From G963663315 sp963665165 (GTDB lineage: Bacteria > Pseudomonadota > Gammaproteobacteria > Arenicellales > Poriferihabitantaceae): a stretch of 64,000 bases of DNA. Shown here one piece after another: positions 1 through 7,479 of the stretch. The position numbers were made by a program, and so were the translations under genes. The notes beneath the pieces are model-generated. The model searched no databases, had not been told where the DNA came from, and was given only the letters and a program-made list of their open reading frames with translations. The stretch covers positions 1,178,001 to 1,242,000 of the forward strand of contig OY761989.1 of assembly GCA_963665165.1 (NCBI GenBank), read 5' to 3'. Every line of letters begins with the position of its first letter. Within the stretch, counting starts at the first letter, position 1.

Positions 1-529
1 CGATGGTCATGCTCAGCCGTTCCGAAGGTTCGAACGCTCCCTTGCTGATAATCGAATCAACGAAGCGATTGGCGCAGGTGCCGCGGTGAACGGCAAAGGG
101 TTTGCCGGTCAACCATGCACCGGCTTCCTCAACGCTGGCAAAATCCGGCGCGTCCATCGGCACCACGATCTTGTTGCAGTTTTGACCGTTGCTGAACATC
201 GGCGTGGAGACCAGTCGAATGTCGGCAATTTCCCGTTTGGTTGTAGCCACCAGTGAAGGCATGTCACCCATGGTGCCGACTTGCATCTTGTCGGCCAGTA
301 ACGCGTTTACCATCGGCGGACCGGTCAGGTGGGCCTCGAACTTCACCGTGCTGCCCTTGGGCAGATATTTTTCGTGCAACGCCTTGTGCTTGATAATGAC
401 TCCGTTCCATCCACCGGTCCAGTACGGGTGGTAACCGTAGGTAATGTCCACCGGTTCGGCTGCATGCAGAGCCCCTGTGAACAGGAGCGTCAAACCGGCA
501 AACAACATTTTCAAATCAGGTTTTCTCAT
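1..529 (-). CDS. NitT/TauT-type ABC importer, periplasmic substrate-binding protein (3' end beyond window)
   Basis: The frame opens at an ATG at 529 and stays open to the left edge, giving 176 residues of an exported solute-binding protein. The N-terminus (MRKPDLKMLFAGLTLLF...ALHA) is a Sec signal peptide. The mature part has the NMT1/SsuA-like pattern: a YGYHPYW start, a GPPMVNALLADKMQVGTMGD stretch and an ...LVSTPMFSNGQ strand. A GAGG ribosome site lies 9 bases before the ATG. It is the last visible gene of a five-gene minus-strand operon (two permeases, two ATPases). The substrate cannot be read from the sequence; taurine, other sulfonates, nitrate or pyrimidine precursors are family possibilities. 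The C-terminal lobe is outside the window. Confidence 0.82.
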   Translation of the reverse strand, partial: MRKPDLKMLFAGLTLLFTGALHAAEPVDITYGYHPYWTGGWNGVIIKHKALHEKYLPKGSTVKFEAHLTGPPMVNALLADKMQVGTMGDMPSLVATTKREIADIRLVSTPMFSNGQNCNKIVVPMDAPDFASVEEAGAWLTGKPFAVHRGTCANRFVDSIISKGAFEPSERLSMTI

Positions 530-608
530 GTTTCAAATCCTCAAGTGTGGTTGAAGGAAAAGTACTCTCTCGGCAAGCCTGAAGCCTGACTTGGGAAATC
601 ATACTCGT

Positions 609-1391
609 TTATAAAATCTCCGCGGTTCCGGCATACAGCCAGTTCATCGCCTCCTGTTTCAGTTCCAGATACCGGCTGGTAGTCAGAACGTCAATCGTCC
701 TGGGCCTCGGCAAGTCGATATCGATGACTTTGGTTATATTGTCCGGGGCCTCATCCATTACGTAGATCCGGTCGGCCAGGAACAGGGCTTCTTCCAGCTC
801 AGATGTGATGAACAGGGTGGACAGACCGGTGTCTTCGAAAAGTTTCAGGTAGTATTCCTGCAGTATTTCGCGGGTCATCACGTCCAGGCCGCGGAACGGT
901 TCATCCAGGATCATGATATCCGGACTGTTTATCAATGCCTGGGCAATTTCCGCCCGCCGCTTCATGCCTCCGGACAGTTGATCCGGGTATTTGTCCTTGA
1001 AATCGGTCAGGCCAAACCGGTCCAATAGCTCGGCGGCCTTGATTTTTGCCTGCTGTTTGGGAATCTCACTTCGAACCAGCGGGCCGAATATGACGTTATC
1101 CGTCACCGTCATCCAGGGCCAGAGAGCCGTTTCCTGAAACACCATGATGCGATCCGAACCGGGACCGGCGATCGGTTTTCCATCGATCTCTATCGTCCCG
1201 CAATCCGCTTTCAGGTAGCCTGCGAGCAGGTAAGCCAGCGTTGATTTCCCGCACCCGGAGGTTCCCATGATCACATTGAGCATACCCGGCTCGAATTCAA
1301 CCGAGCAGTTTTGTATGACATTGACCGGGTTGCCGGACTGGTTCAAAAAGCCCTTGCCAATATCCCGAATGCTGATGTGGCCTTTGACCAT
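609..1391 (-). CDS. NitT/TauT-type ABC importer, ATP-binding protein (second ATPase)
   Basis: A 260-residue cytoplasmic ABC ATPase that would power the permease encoded just upstream. Walker A is GTSGCGKST, the signature is LSGGMKRR and Walker B is IMILDEPFRGLD. These match the SsuB/TauB/NrtD group, where FRG or FGA after DEP is usual. The frame can be read from 1412, but the ATG at 1391 is preferred: AAGGAG sits about 10 bases ahead of it and it begins two bases after the permease stop, so translation is probably coupled. It differs in sequence from the other ATPase at 2202-3065, so the transporter probably uses a heteromeric ATPase pair. Confidence 0.87.
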   Translation of the reverse strand: MVKGHISIRDIGKGFLNQSGNPVNVIQNCSVEFEPGMLNVIMGTSGCGKSTLAYLLAGYLKADCGTIEIDGKPIAGPGSDRIMVFQETALWPWMTVTDNVIFGPLVRSEIPKQQAKIKAAELLDRFGLTDFKDKYPDQLSGGMKRRAEIAQALINSPDIMILDEPFRGLDVMTREILQEYYLKLFEDTGLSTLFITSELEEALFLADRIYVMDEAPDNITKVIDIDLPRPRTIDVLTTSRYLELKQEAMNWLYAGTAEIL

Positions 1392-1393
1392 AT

Positions 1394-2179
1394 TTAACGG
1401 TTCTCCTTCCACGGCATCATTTTTCTCTCGATCCAGTCCACGGTGATGGTGGACAGGTATCCGGCCAGACCGATACTGATCATCCCGATCAGGACTACTT
1501 CGGGTGTCGAACTGACGTAGCCTTCCCAGGTCATTCTCCCCAATCCACTGTCGCTTGCGATCATTTCCGCCGCGATCACGACATTCCAGGTGATCGCGAT
1601 TCCCAGAGTCATGCCGACCGCGATCGAGGGAATGACCGATGGCAGCATGATACGGCGAAATACGTCCATTTTCGATGCGCCAAGAGACCGCGCCAGCCAG
1701 ATATGTTCGTTCTGGATTCTGCCTACCCCGTCATATACATTGATCACGATGACAAAGAATGCGCCAATGAAGGTGATGAACACGATACTGGATTCATTGG
1801 TCGGCCAGAACAGAATCGAGATCGGAACCCAGGCCAATGGTGGAATCGGGCGCAGTAATTCAAATACCGGAAAGAACAGGTTCCTGAATTTTTCACTGGT
1901 GCCGAACACCAGGCCCAACGGAATCCCCAGGATCTGTGCGATCAAAAATCCGATGACCACCCGCTGGAAACTGATCAGCCAGGAATGCCAGTACGCGGAG
2001 TCCGTCAGATACTCGGCCAGAAACGTGGCCAGCGTTTCCACCGGCGTCGGCAACTCGGCAAAGCCGGCCACTTCGGCGACAACCAGCAGGTGCCAGAGGA
2101 CGAAAAAGGAAACGACCGAAGCCACTCCGCGCCACTTGAGCTGCGACCATCGTTTGAATCCGGTTCGGTTTGATTTCAT
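1394..2179 (-). CDS. NitT/TauT-type ABC importer, permease (second permease)
   Basis: An inner-membrane permease of the SsuC/TauC type, about 261 residues with roughly six hydrophobic helices. The loop RPIPPLAWVPISILFW and the ATPase-docking loop ARSLGASKMDVFRRIMLP (the EAA loop) are clear. The frame can begin at a GTG at 2221, overlapping the preceding ATPase gene by 20 bases, or at the ATG at 2179 lying 22 bases after its stop. Neither has a strong ribosome site; the ATG is chosen. It is paired with the ATPase at 609-1391. Having two permeases of similar but distinct sequence suggests a heterodimeric channel. Confidence 0.85.
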   Translation of the reverse strand: MKSNRTGFKRWSQLKWRGVASVVSFFVLWHLLVVAEVAGFAELPTPVETLATFLAEYLTDSAYWHSWLISFQRVVIGFLIAQILGIPLGLVFGTSEKFRNLFFPVFELLRPIPPLAWVPISILFWPTNESSIVFITFIGAFFVIVINVYDGVGRIQNEHIWLARSLGASKMDVFRRIMLPSVIPSIAVGMTLGIAITWNVVIAAEMIASDSGLGRMTWEGYVSSTPEVVLIGMISIGLAGYLSTITVDWIERKMMPWKENR

Positions 2180-2201
2180 ACTGACTTCATCGTCCAGGCC
2201 A

Positions 2202-3065
2202 TCATGCCAACTCTCGTTCACCCCGTTCGAAGGCTTTTTTGGCTTCTTCGTGCACGGCCGTCACCGCCTGCTGCTTCAATTCAATAAACCGCTGGCTGGT
2301 TAACAGGTCCCGTGTCCGTGGCCGCGGCAGGTCGATATTCAGTCTGAGCTTGATCGTGCCGGGTCTTGTGGTCATGACCACAACGGTATCCGCCAGGAAA
2401 ATGGCCTCATCGAGATCATGGGTGATAAAGAAAACGGTTTTCCGGAATCGGTCATAAATGTTCAGCAGGTGTTCGTGCATCGTGGTTTTGGAAACCGTGT
2501 CCATGGCGCGAAACGGCTCATCCAGCAACAATATCCTGGGGTTGTTGATCAGGGCGCGAAGTATTTCAACCCTGCGCTGCATTCCCGATGACAGCTGGGT
2601 CGGATAAGAGTCCGAGATTCTATCCAGGTTGCCGATTCTGGACAGCAGGTCCATCGCTTCTTCATGGGCTTCCTCCATCGACCTCTTTTTCTGCACGACC
2701 AGGCCGTAGGCGACATTTTCCAGTACGGTTTTCCAGGGGAACAGGGCTCCATTCTGGAATACCACGACACGGTCCGGTCCGGGAGTCGGCGGGCTGCCAA
2801 CCGTGGACAATGGTTCTCCATCCATCATGACCTGTCCCGAGGTCAGATTATCGAATCCGGCGAGGATATTCAGTAATGTGCTCTTGCCGCAGCCTGAAGG
2901 GCCGACTACGGCGATAAAATCGCCAGCCGGAATTTCCAGGGAGCATTCCTCCAGCGCAACGACATGTATGCCTGCCGGGTCGTATATCTTTCCTGCCCGG
3001 TCAACCGAGAGGTGTCCGAGTTTCCGGTCATCCTGTTCGATCTTTGAATCTCCGTTTGCAGACAT
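2202..3065 (-). CDS. NitT/TauT-type ABC importer, ATP-binding protein (first ATPase)
   Basis: A 287-residue ABC ATPase with Walker A GPSGCGKST, signature LSSGMQRRVEILRAL (the second G of LSGG is changed to S) and Walker B ILLLDEPFRAMD. A hydrophilic N-terminal extension of about 25 residues precedes the fold. The start is an ATG 13 bases after the stop of the permease gene at 3079-3888. The C-terminal tail (DLPRPRTRDLLTSQRFIELKQ) is also present in the second ATPase (DLPRPRTIDVLTTSRYLELK), so the pair probably arose by duplication and then diverged. Confidence 0.87.
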   Translation of the reverse strand: MSANGDSKIEQDDRKLGHLSVDRAGKIYDPAGIHVVALEECSLEIPAGDFIAVVGPSGCGKSTLLNILAGFDNLTSGQVMMDGEPLSTVGSPPTPGPDRVVVFQNGALFPWKTVLENVAYGLVVQKKRSMEEAHEEAMDLLSRIGNLDRISDSYPTQLSSGMQRRVEILRALINNPRILLLDEPFRAMDTVSKTTMHEHLLNIYDRFRKTVFFITHDLDEAIFLADTVVVMTTRPGTIKLRLNIDLPRPRTRDLLTSQRFIELKQQAVTAVHEEAKKAFERGERELA

Positions 3066-3078
3066 ATTCCAATATCGG

Positions 3079-3888
3079 TTATTCCGTGTTCAACCCCAGA
3101 GACTGTTCTCTCCATCGCATCAGGCGATTGCCGATTACCCGGATGATTGCGCTGCTGACATAACCGACGATTCCGAGTGTCACCATCATGATTACGATGG
3201 TCGGGTACTGCACCAGGTTATAGGATTCCAGGATCATGAACCCCAGGCCATATTGTGCGGCAATCATTTCCCCGGCTACCAGTGAAAACCACGCGGCTCC
3301 CATCGCAATCTGCAACCCCGTGAAAATCGACGGCAGGGCGCCGGGAATAATCACATCCCGCAGAATGTCGGCGGGTTGGGCGCCCAGGCACTGTGCGGCG
3401 CGGAAATAATCATTATCAATCGACCTGACTCCTAGCAGGGTGTTCATGGTGGTCGCGAAAAAGGCGACCAGAAAAGTAACGAAAATAACCGCAGGCTCAT
3501 TGGCCGGAAAGATCAGGATGGCGATTGGCACCCATGCAAGGGGGGGAATCGGCCGTAAAAGACCGAGCAGCGCCGAAGCGTACTCATTGACCTTGACCCG
3601 CCACCCCATCAAAATGCCGAGCGGAACCCCGAGCAGGACGGCCAGCAAAAAGGAAGTGGTTGCGCGATACGTGCTGTACCAGATATGCAGGTAGTAATCC
3701 CGGGTAAACAGTGACAGTCCATAGTCCGGGTCACGGCTCAGCCACTCGATAATAACGGTTAACGGGTCGGGGAGCCGCTGAAAGGACGCGACCGGCAGCC
3801 ATTTGACACAGGCATACCAAGCGATCAATGAGATCACATAGCCAGCCCACAAATAGCGAAGCTTATGGTTGCCAAACAGATTACCCAC
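3079..3888 (-). CDS. NitT/TauT-type ABC importer, permease (first permease; first gene of operon)
   Basis: A 269-residue inner-membrane permease with the same layout as the second permease: RPIPPLAWVPIAILIF, then docking loop AAQCLGAQPADILRDVIIPGALPSI, which follows the EAA pattern with a Gln-Cys variation. The start is a GTG at 3888; an in-frame TGA lies four codons upstream, so the start cannot be much earlier. It is promoter-proximal in a five-gene operon read leftwards and is divergent from the gene at 4115. The order permease-ATPase-permease-ATPase-binding protein is unusual because the binding protein, normally needed in excess, comes last. Confidence 0.85.
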   Translation of the reverse strand: MGNLFGNHKLRYLWAGYVISLIAWYACVKWLPVASFQRLPDPLTVIIEWLSRDPDYGLSLFTRDYYLHIWYSTYRATTSFLLAVLLGVPLGILMGWRVKVNEYASALLGLLRPIPPLAWVPIAILIFPANEPAVIFVTFLVAFFATTMNTLLGVRSIDNDYFRAAQCLGAQPADILRDVIIPGALPSIFTGLQIAMGAAWFSLVAGEMIAAQYGLGFMILESYNLVQYPTIVIMMVTLGIVGYVSSAIIRVIGNRLMRWREQSLGLNTE

Positions 3889-3967
3889 GGATAATCATTC
3901 TGTGTATCAGTGTTGTGAATTCCGAAAATTACGAGTACGACAGGGGTTCCGTATTGTTCTTGTTCGG

Positions 3968-3997
3968 GTTCGAATTATTCCTAGTGAGACCGAACCT
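3968..3997. promoter_or_regulatory. Short inverted repeat in the divergent intergenic region
   Basis: In the 226-base gap between the importer operon (leftward) and the exported-protein gene (rightward) the arms GGTTCG at 3968-3973 and CGAACC at 3992-3997 form a perfect 6-base inverted repeat with an 18-base centre. A TATATT at 4001-4006 follows and could be a -10 element for rightward transcription, but no good -35 was found. An operator for a regulator of the importer is possible; this is inference from position only. Confidence 0.25.
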
Positions 3998-4114
3998 AGT
4001 ATATTCTGTCGCCAAGGTCAAGGATAAAATATGGTTCGACCCGAAATCCGGGGTTTTACGGCGATGGAGCCTTTAAGGTTATAATCCGCCGATTGTCCTT
4101 TTTTCATCGATCAC

Positions 4115-4465
4115 TTGAAACTGCCCCGCACCGCTGCATTCATCATACTGGTTACCACCTGTTTCAATGCAGCCGCCCTTTCCGAACATACTGAAATACT
4201 GTACCGCTGGCAGTGGCCGGAGCATGTAACCGGGGCGAACGTCATTGCGCTCCGGCAAATTCATAAAATCCTGTCTTTATACGAAGAAGACGAGAAAACC
4301 TGGATCGAAATCCGTTATCCCGGTGGGGATGCCGGTCGACTCTGGGCCGAGTCCGTAGCGGGCTGGCTGACTTCTTACGGGGTGCCTGGAAAGTACATGG
4401 ACCTGCTTCCCGGTTCCGGCGGAGCCGACCGGCTGGCGATTGCCTATATCGACCGGCGATCGTAA
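4115..4465 (+). CDS. Small exported protein of unknown function
   Basis: A 116-residue protein beginning with a clear Sec signal peptide (MKLPRTAAFIILVTTCFNAAA) and therefore probably periplasmic. The start is a TTG; the signal peptide begins right after it and no in-frame ATG offers a better choice. The mature part of about 94 residues contains IEIRYPGGDAGRLWAES and ends RLAIAYIDRRS. I do not recognise a family. The region after the signal peptide somewhat resembles the alpha/beta layout of OmpA-like periplasmic domains, without their key motif. The cytochrome c5 gene begins 43 bases downstream on the same strand, so the two are probably co-transcribed and the protein may act near electron transport. 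Confidence 0.6.
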   Translation: MKLPRTAAFIILVTTCFNAAALSEHTEILYRWQWPEHVTGANVIALRQIHKILSLYEEDEKTWIEIRYPGGDAGRLWAESVAGWLTSYGVPGKYMDLLPGSGGADRLAIAYIDRRS

Positions 4466-4508
4466 AGACCCACCGTTTTTTTAAGCCCGGTTCCAGTCAT
4501 TTTGTCCG

Positions 4509-4838
4509 ATGAAGATATTACAGTGTTTCGTGAGGCGCCTGTTGCCGGTGGTGTTTGCGGTCACCGTTTCCCCTTGTGTCCTGGCGGATGCGAAGGCTGA
4601 ATTCGAATCGAAATGCAGCGCGTGCCACGGCTTTGGTATTGCCGGAGCCCCGAAACCTGGCGACACAGCGGATTGGCAGGCCAGGATGATCAGAGGCATG
4701 GACGTGATTTACGGCAATGCAATCAATGGCTTTACCGGCGATACAGGTATCATGCCGCCCAAAGGCGGTTTTACCGATTTGAGTGACGACCAGGTCAAGG
4801 CTATCGTTGATTACATGGTCAGGGTTGCCGGACAGTGA
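4509..4838 (+). CDS. Cytochrome c5-type monoheme cytochrome
   Basis: A 109-residue protein with a signal peptide (about residues 1-26, ending VLADA), one CSACH heme-binding motif (Cys36, Cys39, His40) and the probable axial Met82 in IMPPKGGF. The MPPKGG loop is typical of the cytochrome c5 group in class I. It would be exported unfolded, receive heme from the Ccm machinery encoded at 58861-64000, and carry electrons in the periplasm, probably to a terminal oxidase. It follows the small exported protein at 4115-4465. The last gene before a decayed accessory patch. Confidence 0.88.
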   Translation: MKILQCFVRRLLPVVFAVTVSPCVLADAKAEFESKCSACHGFGIAGAPKPGDTADWQARMIRGMDVIYGNAINGFTGDTGIMPPKGGFTDLSDDQVKAIVDYMVRVAGQ

Positions 4839-4853
4839 AAGCTTTGCACATGA

Positions 4854-5015
4854 TTCGACATTGCTCAATACCTCGTAGAGAAGTCGTTGACAAAATATTG
4901 GGAGAAATACGAAGCTTTTCGGGAGCGATGTCAGTCATTCAAGAAAGACTGGTGGTGTGAAGAATTGGCCTTTCTGTCTCCATATGCATTGCCAATTCCC
5001 ATGGATACGCAGTAA
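4854..5015 (+). other. Open-frame fragment rich in Trp, Tyr and Glu, possible gene remnant (in 4839-5186 gap)
   Basis: Between the cytochrome gene and the next recognisable gene lie 348 bases with no convincing start. One frame is open for 53 codons from a TGA upstream to the TAA at 5013 and reads like protein: LVEKSLTKYWEKYEAFRERC, then SFKKDWWCEELAFLSPYALP. The frequency of Trp and aromatic-acidic clusters is unlike chance translation. No ATG lies in frame near its beginning; a TTG exists. I read it as the 3' remnant of a lost gene, with low confidence. The remaining 170 bases up to 5186 show nothing I can name. Confidence 0.2.
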
Positions 5016-5186
5016 GCAACGCCAAGGGTGAAGGACTTTGAAAAGAGAGGGTTTTCAACCGTTATACGATTGCCTTTCCTTATACCCTGTATTTGTTCAG
5101 GCGCTTCGAGAAAGAGAGGCGGGTTTACGGGTACGGTATGAAACCACATAGTTACGGAAGGTATTTTTATCATTACTAATAGTAAT

Positions 5187-5660
5187 ATGGCTTGGTTTAT
5201 CGGCTGGGATGTCGGTGGCTGGAGCTGCTCCAGGAATCCGGTCAGCCGCGACGCCATTGTGATTCTTGATGCCTGCCATGAGATCGCCGGCACTCCCTGG
5301 CGCGGCAACCTGCGCAAGTCCATCAATGACTGTTTGACGAGCGCCGAGTGGATCGCGGCTCTGTTCGATTTGTGTGGGAGTCGGACATTTCCCGAATCCG
5401 GTCAAGTGACTCTTTCCATTGACACATATCCTTCGGTCTGCAAACGCTCAGAAACCATTCAGGCTCTGCGCCGGCCTTACCCTGCGCTCACTCATGCAGA
5501 TTGCGAGGATGCACTGACCTGTGCCTTAGTCGCCAGTTTATTTGCGGAAAAGCGGAGTGCTCTTATATCGCCAGAGGCTGACGTTTCCCCAAGCGAAGGC
5601 TGGATATGGGCGCCCAGGGACGCTTTTGTTCAGGATGCTGAGTCATCAGACTGCACATAG
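5187..5660 (+). CDS. Shortened DUF429-like protein (probably degenerate)
   Basis: A 157-residue frame whose two ends resemble the DUF429 family, a group predicted to have an RNase H-like nuclease fold. The N-terminus IGWDVGGW is the opening strand with its Asp; the C-terminal part DCEDALTCALVASLF followed by EGWIWAPRD is the usual closing helix and motif. The middle is much shorter than in full-length members, and the join around YPSVCKRSETIQ looks like an internal deletion. It may therefore be a non-functional remnant, although the frame is open. It lies with fragments of a toxin-antitoxin pair in a decayed patch. The identification rests on motif memory, not a search. Confidence 0.4.
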   Translation: MAWFIGWDVGGWSCSRNPVSRDAIVILDACHEIAGTPWRGNLRKSINDCLTSAEWIAALFDLCGSRTFPESGQVTLSIDTYPSVCKRSETIQALRRPYPALTHADCEDALTCALVASLFAEKRSALISPEADVSPSEGWIWAPRDAFVQDAESSDCT

Positions 5661-5730
5661 TGTTGTAGGTCTGCTAAACTTTTGTTTCAGAAAAACAATA
5701 CTGTTTTCCTGAAAAATCAAGCATTCAATA

Positions 5731-6342
5731 ATGTTACAAAATATTGAAAGTAAAATAATTTCTCGGATATATGGACGTGGTAGGGGTTGGGCATGTACCA
5801 AGACAGACTTTGTGACCGGATTTGGCGAGAATAATATTCATCAGGCACTCTCCAGCCTGACCAAGGCTGGCAAGATTCGCCGTGTCTGTCGAGGGGTCTA
5901 CGATTATCCTCGTTATAGCGAGCTACTGGACCGTCAATTGAGCCCGGATCTGGACCAGGTGGCTCATGCTTTAGCTCGCAAATTCAACTGGCGCATTCAG
6001 CCTTCCGGTGATGCGGCTCTGAACCTGTTGGGCCTCTCCACACAGGTGCCGGGGCGTTGGGTTTACCTCTCCGACGGTCCAGGCCGTAAGTACGAAATAG
6101 AAGGGAATTCCCTGGTGTTCAAGAAATCCGTCTTGAAGGATGTCGGCTTCAGATACAGGGAGAGTGGCCTGGTGGTGCAGGCCCTGAAAGCGTTGGGTCG
6201 GGAGCATGTGGACCAGAAGGTAGTCGAGCATATCCGCCAGCAGCTGGAGTCGAAAGCGTGTGACCGTATCCTCGGTGATACCCGTTCGGTCACCGGTTGG
6301 ATCTATGAAGCCATCAAACGGGTCTGCAAGGAGGCTGACTAA
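5731..6342 (+). CDS. AbiEi/DUF6088-type antitoxin
   Basis: A 203-residue protein with the layout of the DUF6088/AbiEi antitoxins of type IV toxin-antitoxin pairs. An N-terminal winged helix (about residues 25-60, KTDFVTGF...VCRGVYDYPRY) is followed by the conserved PSGDAALNLLGLSTQVPGRW core and a helical C-terminal part. In the AbiE family the antitoxin represses its own promoter and opposes a nucleotidyltransferase toxin. The stop codon overlaps the start of the toxin gene by one base (TAATG), the usual AbiE arrangement. The antitoxin frame looks intact although the toxin is broken, so it may now act only as a DNA-binding protein or be drifting. Confidence 0.75.
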   Translation: MLQNIESKIISRIYGRGRGWACTKTDFVTGFGENNIHQALSSLTKAGKIRRVCRGVYDYPRYSELLDRQLSPDLDQVAHALARKFNWRIQPSGDAALNLLGLSTQVPGRWVYLSDGPGRKYEIEGNSLVFKKSVLKDVGFRYRESGLVVQALKALGREHVDQKVVEHIRQQLESKACDRILGDTRSVTGWIYEAIKRVCKEAD

Positions 6343-7007
6343 TGGACAGGGTTGCCCGGCTTCCTGCCCAGGAACGTAGCGAACTGTTTTCGGAGACGGC
6401 GACGCAAAAGGGTACCACGCCAGCCGTTGTCGAAAAGGACTTTTGGGTTACCTGGGTACTGAACCGGCTGTTTCGGGAGCCGGATCTCGCGCGTCTGCTG
6501 ATGTTCAAGGGTGGCACCAGCCTATCGAAGGTTTATAACCTGATTGAACGTTTCTCGGAGGATGTCGACCTGGTCCTCGACTGGCGTGTTCTGGGTGGAG
6601 ACGATCCCTTGGCTGAACGCTCCAAAACCAAACAGGCTCAGTTGAATGCGGCGGTCAACGAGCGGGCACAAAAGTACATTAGTGGGGAACTGTTGAAATT
6701 GGTCGAAGCTGCGCTCGACGGTGTGTGTGGCTGTCATATGGAGGTTGATGATCCGTATGTGATTGATATCAACTACCCGCGGCCTTTCCTGGTGATTACC
6801 TCCGTTCCGAAGTGCGCCTGGAAATCGGTCCACTGGCGTCATGGCTGCCTTATGAAGATCGCAGTATCAGCTGTTATGCAGCAGAGGCCTTTCCCCAAGT
6901 GTTCGAGCAACGAGTAATGTGTCGTCAAAGTCATCAAGGCGGAACGCACATTTTGGGAGAAGGCCACGATTCTGCACCATGAGGCCCATCGCCCCGAGGG
7001 AACTGCA
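6342..7007 (+). pseudogene. AbiEii-type nucleotidyltransferase toxin, frameshifted and 3'-truncated
   Basis: The first about 147 codons encode the AbiEii/AbiGii nucleotidyltransferase fold, including MFKGGTSLSKVYNLIERFS then EDVDLVLDW, the GG...DxD catalytic motif. Near 6781-6790 the expected continuation (GDYLRSEVRLEIGPLASWL, PYEDRSISCYAAEAFPQVFE) is in another frame, consistent with loss of one base in a short G run. Near 6920-6928 the frame shifts again, after which VKVIKAERTFWEKATILHHE and AHRPEGTA are readable. Full-length members continue well past this point, but here the coding ends at the tadA ATG. So the gene carries two frameshifts and lacks its C-terminal domain. The unbroken frame itself stops at 6917. 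Confidence 0.75.
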
Positions 7008-7466
7008 ATGACACAAGGCCAACTCGACCGGCGTTTCATGGCGCAGGCGTTCGAACTCGCCAAAAAGGCGCAGGCGCTTGGGGAAATTCCGGTCGGCGCC
7101 GTGGTGGTTCGGGATGGACAGGTGATCGGCCAGGGATTCAACCGGTCGATTTCCGGTCAAGACCCTTCCGCCCATGCCGAAATCCAGGCGCTGCGCGACG
7201 CTGGCCGTTTCCTGGCAAATCACCGGTTTCCCGATTGCACGCTGTATGCCACGCTGGAACCTTGTGTGATGTGTGCGGGGGCGATATTGCAGGCCAGAGT
7301 GCGGCGGGTTGTGTTTGGCGCTTATGATGAGAGGTACGGGGCGGGGGGCAGTCTGCTGAATTTACTGGAGTCCGGGCTCCTGAATCACCGGTGCAGTGTG
7401 GTTTCAGGCGTCATGCAGGAGGCGTGCGGGCAACTGCTCGGTCAGTTTTTCAGCGACAGGAGGTAG
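7008..7466 (+). CDS. tadA: tRNA-specific adenosine(34) deaminase TadA
   Basis: A 152-residue cytidine-deaminase-fold enzyme that converts adenosine 34 of tRNA-Arg(ACG) to inosine. Zinc ligands are His56 and Glu58 in HAE and the PCVMC motif with Cys86 and Cys89. Length and motif spacing match bacterial TadA. The ATG is preceded by GAGGGA at a good distance, but those bases belong to the last recognisable codons of the upstream toxin remnant, so the present ribosome site seems to come from the foreign sequence. It is convergent with the SCO1-type gene, with 13 bases between the stops. Confidence 0.95.
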   Translation: MTQGQLDRRFMAQAFELAKKAQALGEIPVGAVVVRDGQVIGQGFNRSISGQDPSAHAEIQALRDAGRFLANHRFPDCTLYATLEPCVMCAGAILQARVRRVVFGAYDERYGAGGSLLNLLESGLLNHRCSVVSGVMQEACGQLLGQFFSDRR

Positions 7467-7479
7467 GGTCTGCCCGGAT

